From Vibrio sp. 99-70-13A1 (lineage in GTDB: Bacteria > Pseudomonadota > Gammaproteobacteria > Enterobacterales > Vibrionaceae): a stretch of DNA of 52,668 nucleotides. Position numbers and translations under genes: made by a program. Of this stretch, positions 51,096-52,668 are shown one piece after another. The DNA lies in contig NZ_VTXD01000035.1 in the NCBI RefSeq assembly GCF_013114625.1, forward strand, positions 1 through 52,668. Direction: 5' to 3'. Below the pieces are notes generated by a model, which had not been told where the DNA came from, searched no databases, and saw only the letters and a program-made list of their open reading frames with translations. The stretch's first letter is position 1. Each line of letters starts with the position of its first letter.

Positions 51096-52352
51096 ATGTT
51101 TGAGGGGTTCAGTTTATTTCTGGGTGCGTTGGCTGATGCGCTAATTGGACCCAACCTATTTGTTCCTGGCGAACCGTTTTTTATAGCTGCTGGTTATCAG
51201 CTGTATCAAGGCGTTTGGTCTGCGGTAATATTCGTCATGATAGGTGGTTTGGTTGGTGACCAATTAAGTTATCTTATCGGCTTACATTGGGGGCAGCGAG
51301 TCCAACGGAAAATTATACAATTTCAGCCGAAAACAAAGCGCCTGATTGCTCGGTGTCGCTATTTGATGGCAAGGCGAGGCAATTATATCATCATGTTTGC
51401 GCGCTTATTAGGTCCTATCGCTTGGATTGTGCCTTTTATCGCAGGTTCTCATAAAGTGAAGTGGCGCAGTTATAGTGTGTTTTCCATCGTTGGTTTAATA
51501 CTGGGTGGCGGGCAGTTCATAATATGGGGTTTGATTTTAGCGCATGGTGTTGAACACTTTCCGATACTGAATGATGCAAAAGTATTTGTAGTCGAACATC
51601 AAACTACCTTGATAGCATTAACACTTGTGACCTTGATGGGTATCCTTGGCTATAAATATCGTTGGCGCTATCTATTTGTAAAGGTCAGCATCGTATTAGT
51701 CACATCAATTGTGTATTGCAATTATGCTCATTTTTTCTGGTACTCGGATGACTTCAATACCGCTGTAGATAGCGTTACTCATACCCCAGGGATTAGTACC
51801 GAATTAAGCTATAAAGCGTTTCCTGGGAAGTCGGCATACTATGATGCTCAAGCGATTAACATTCGTTATGTCGGAGAAACACCCAAGCCATTAATGGATA
51901 CACTTGGCTGGATAGAAAATAAAACATTCTCTAGAAATGAAATTGAATTTGCCGGTTATGTTTCATTGTTAAGAAGCCAAACACCACCTGTTTCTGATTT
52001 GTATTGGCAAGAAAAACCTCAAGACATGGCTTTCCAACTGCCTGGCACTTTAATGAAAAGAAGCCATATACGCTGGTGGAGAGTGGGTGTGGACTCTGAA
52101 ACTAAACAACCACTATGGCTAGGTGCGATTAGCTATGACGACGGATTAAAACTAACGTCATATTCTGGAATTATGACTATTCTTCATAGTATTGATCCTA
52201 ACGTAGACAAAGAGCGAGATAAGCTAGAGCAGCAAATCAAGCAACAACGCCCAGACATCCGCATCGAAAAACAGCAGTTAGTACAGCAAGAGGTGATGGA
52301 TGAAGAACATGACTATTATACAGATGGTAACATCCTAATCATCAGTGGATGA
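51096..52352 (+). CDS. DedA/SNARE-associated membrane protein fused to LssY C-terminal domain
   Basis: A 418-residue fusion. Residues 1-155 are a DedA-family domain (GEPFFIAAGYQLYQG, GGLVGDQLSYLIGLHWG, FARLLGPIAWIVPFIAGSHKV), thought to move or flip undecaprenyl phosphate or related lipids. A pair of helices follows (about 165-215), then an LssY C-terminal-type domain (ETPKPLMDTLGWIE, SHIRWWRVGVDSETKQPLWLGAISYDDG, HSIDPNVDKERDKL). It is co-transcribed with the glycosyltransferase. A lipid-carrier role in surface-glycan assembly is inferred. The LssY link is by motif resemblance. Confidence 0.85.
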   Translation: MFEGFSLFLGALADALIGPNLFVPGEPFFIAAGYQLYQGVWSAVIFVMIGGLVGDQLSYLIGLHWGQRVQRKIIQFQPKTKRLIARCRYLMARRGNYIIMFARLLGPIAWIVPFIAGSHKVKWRSYSVFSIVGLILGGGQFIIWGLILAHGVEHFPILNDAKVFVVEHQTTLIALTLVTLMGILGYKYRWRYLFVKVSIVLVTSIVYCNYAHFFWYSDDFNTAVDSVTHTPGISTELSYKAFPGKSAYYDAQAINIRYVGETPKPLMDTLGWIENKTFSRNEIEFAGYVSLLRSQTPPVSDLYWQEKPQDMAFQLPGTLMKRSHIRWWRVGVDSETKQPLWLGAISYDDGLKLTSYSGIMTILHSIDPNVDKERDKLEQQIKQQRPDIRIEKQQLVQQEVMDEEHDYYTDGNILIISG

Positions 52353-52393
52353 ATGAGTTATCTTCAGTAAAGCGACTTTAAAAAGTGATGATA

Positions 52394-52425
52394 AAAATGG
52401 CAGCGATTATTCGCTGCCATTTTTT
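52394..52425 (+). terminator. Rho-independent terminator of the GT2-DedA operon
   Basis: AAAATGGCAGCGA (52394-52406) pairs with TCGCTGCCATTTT (52411-52423) and T residues follow. Confidence 0.95.
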
Positions 52426-52564
52426 AGGTTTATGTTTTATAAAAGGTATTTTATGAACCTTGAACTACGAACCATAAGCGCGTGTACTGGACGTAAGCTT
52501 ACGTAATTAGAGACAGCCGGAAGAAAGTTATCAACATTGCCAGTACTTGTATGCAGACTTCCCT

Positions 52565-52668
52565 TGCTAGATGCTAGATGCTAGATGCTAGATGCTAGAT
52601 GCTAGATGCTAGATGCTAGATGCTAGATGCTAGATGCTAGATGCTAGATGCTAGATGCTAGATGCTAG
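52565..52668. repeat. Heptanucleotide tandem repeat, TGCTAGA, reaching the window edge
   Basis: Nearly fifteen uninterrupted perfect copies of TGCTAGA occupy 104 bases and continue to the last base, so the true length is not known. Every copy is identical, which suggests recent expansion or active slippage. Confidence 0.97.

Noticed and set aside
1..52668. CRISPR array, tRNA or rRNA genes
   Set aside because: No spaced direct repeats, cloverleaf-like or rRNA-like stretches were seen. The tandem arrays are direct abutting repeats without spacers.

Overview
The window looks like chromosomal DNA of a Vibrio or close relative (Vibrionaceae, Gammaproteobacteria). The reasons are moderately AT-rich DNA, close matches in kind to Vibrio-type families (DUF2860-like outer-membrane protein, DUF3360-like permease, DUF4144-like small protein), a second DeoD-type purine nucleoside phosphorylase of the sort vibrios carry, and ribosomal protein L25 (rplY). 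No rRNA, tRNA, CRISPR array, integrase or intact insertion sequence was found. The species and the chromosome cannot be settled from the sequence alone.

Layout. 0-5.7 kb: single small genes (SAM methyltransferase, a TTG-start zinc-ribbon-like microprotein, YkgJ-type Cys-cluster protein, NUDIX hydrolase next to a heptamer repeat, a lipoprotein, an ABM-type monooxygenase) and a MATE pump. 5.8-13.4 kb: the most unusual locus. Two paralogous LysR genes and two paralogous radical-SAM genes bracket a 1140-residue sensor with a LacI-type ligand-binding region and PAS, GGDEF and EAL domains. 13.5-18.3 kb: a lipoprotein metallophosphoesterase divergent from a phospholipase-D/cardiolipin-synthase-like lipoprotein, then an EamA exporter. 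18.3-22.3 kb: a patch of decay holding an ABC ATPase without its P-loop, a MATE gene with a late in-frame stop, and a Tat-exported amidase with a frameshift. 22.4-31.6 kb: outer-membrane protein, AraC regulator with an in-frame hexamer repeat, 2OG-Fe(II) oxygenase, GlxA-type regulator divergent from an MBL-fold protein, TetR regulator divergent from a membrane protein with three operator-like palindromes, and a divergent DsbA-like/GST pair.

31.7-40.7 kb: LysR regulator divergent from an exported alkyl sulfatase with a small secreted protein downstream, two unrecognised envelope proteins, a DUF3360-like permease and a Crp/Fnr-family regulator. 40.8-43 kb: TsgA-like transporter and deoD. 43.4-49.3 kb: two envelope operons, DUF1800-DUF1501 and lemA-M48 protease. 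49.6-52.4 kb: rplY with a possible structured leader, then a glycosyltransferase followed by a DedA-LssY fusion.

How the parts work together. Most regulators sit beside or divergent from their likely targets, with candidate operators between them: TetR/membrane protein, LysR/alkyl sulfatase, GlxA/MBL, and LysR2/radical SAM 2. The intergenic spaces carry many short tandem repeats of unrelated units (6 to about 20 bp), including perfect heptamers at 2741 and at the right edge. This points to a replication-slippage habit of this genome rather than one mobile repeat family.
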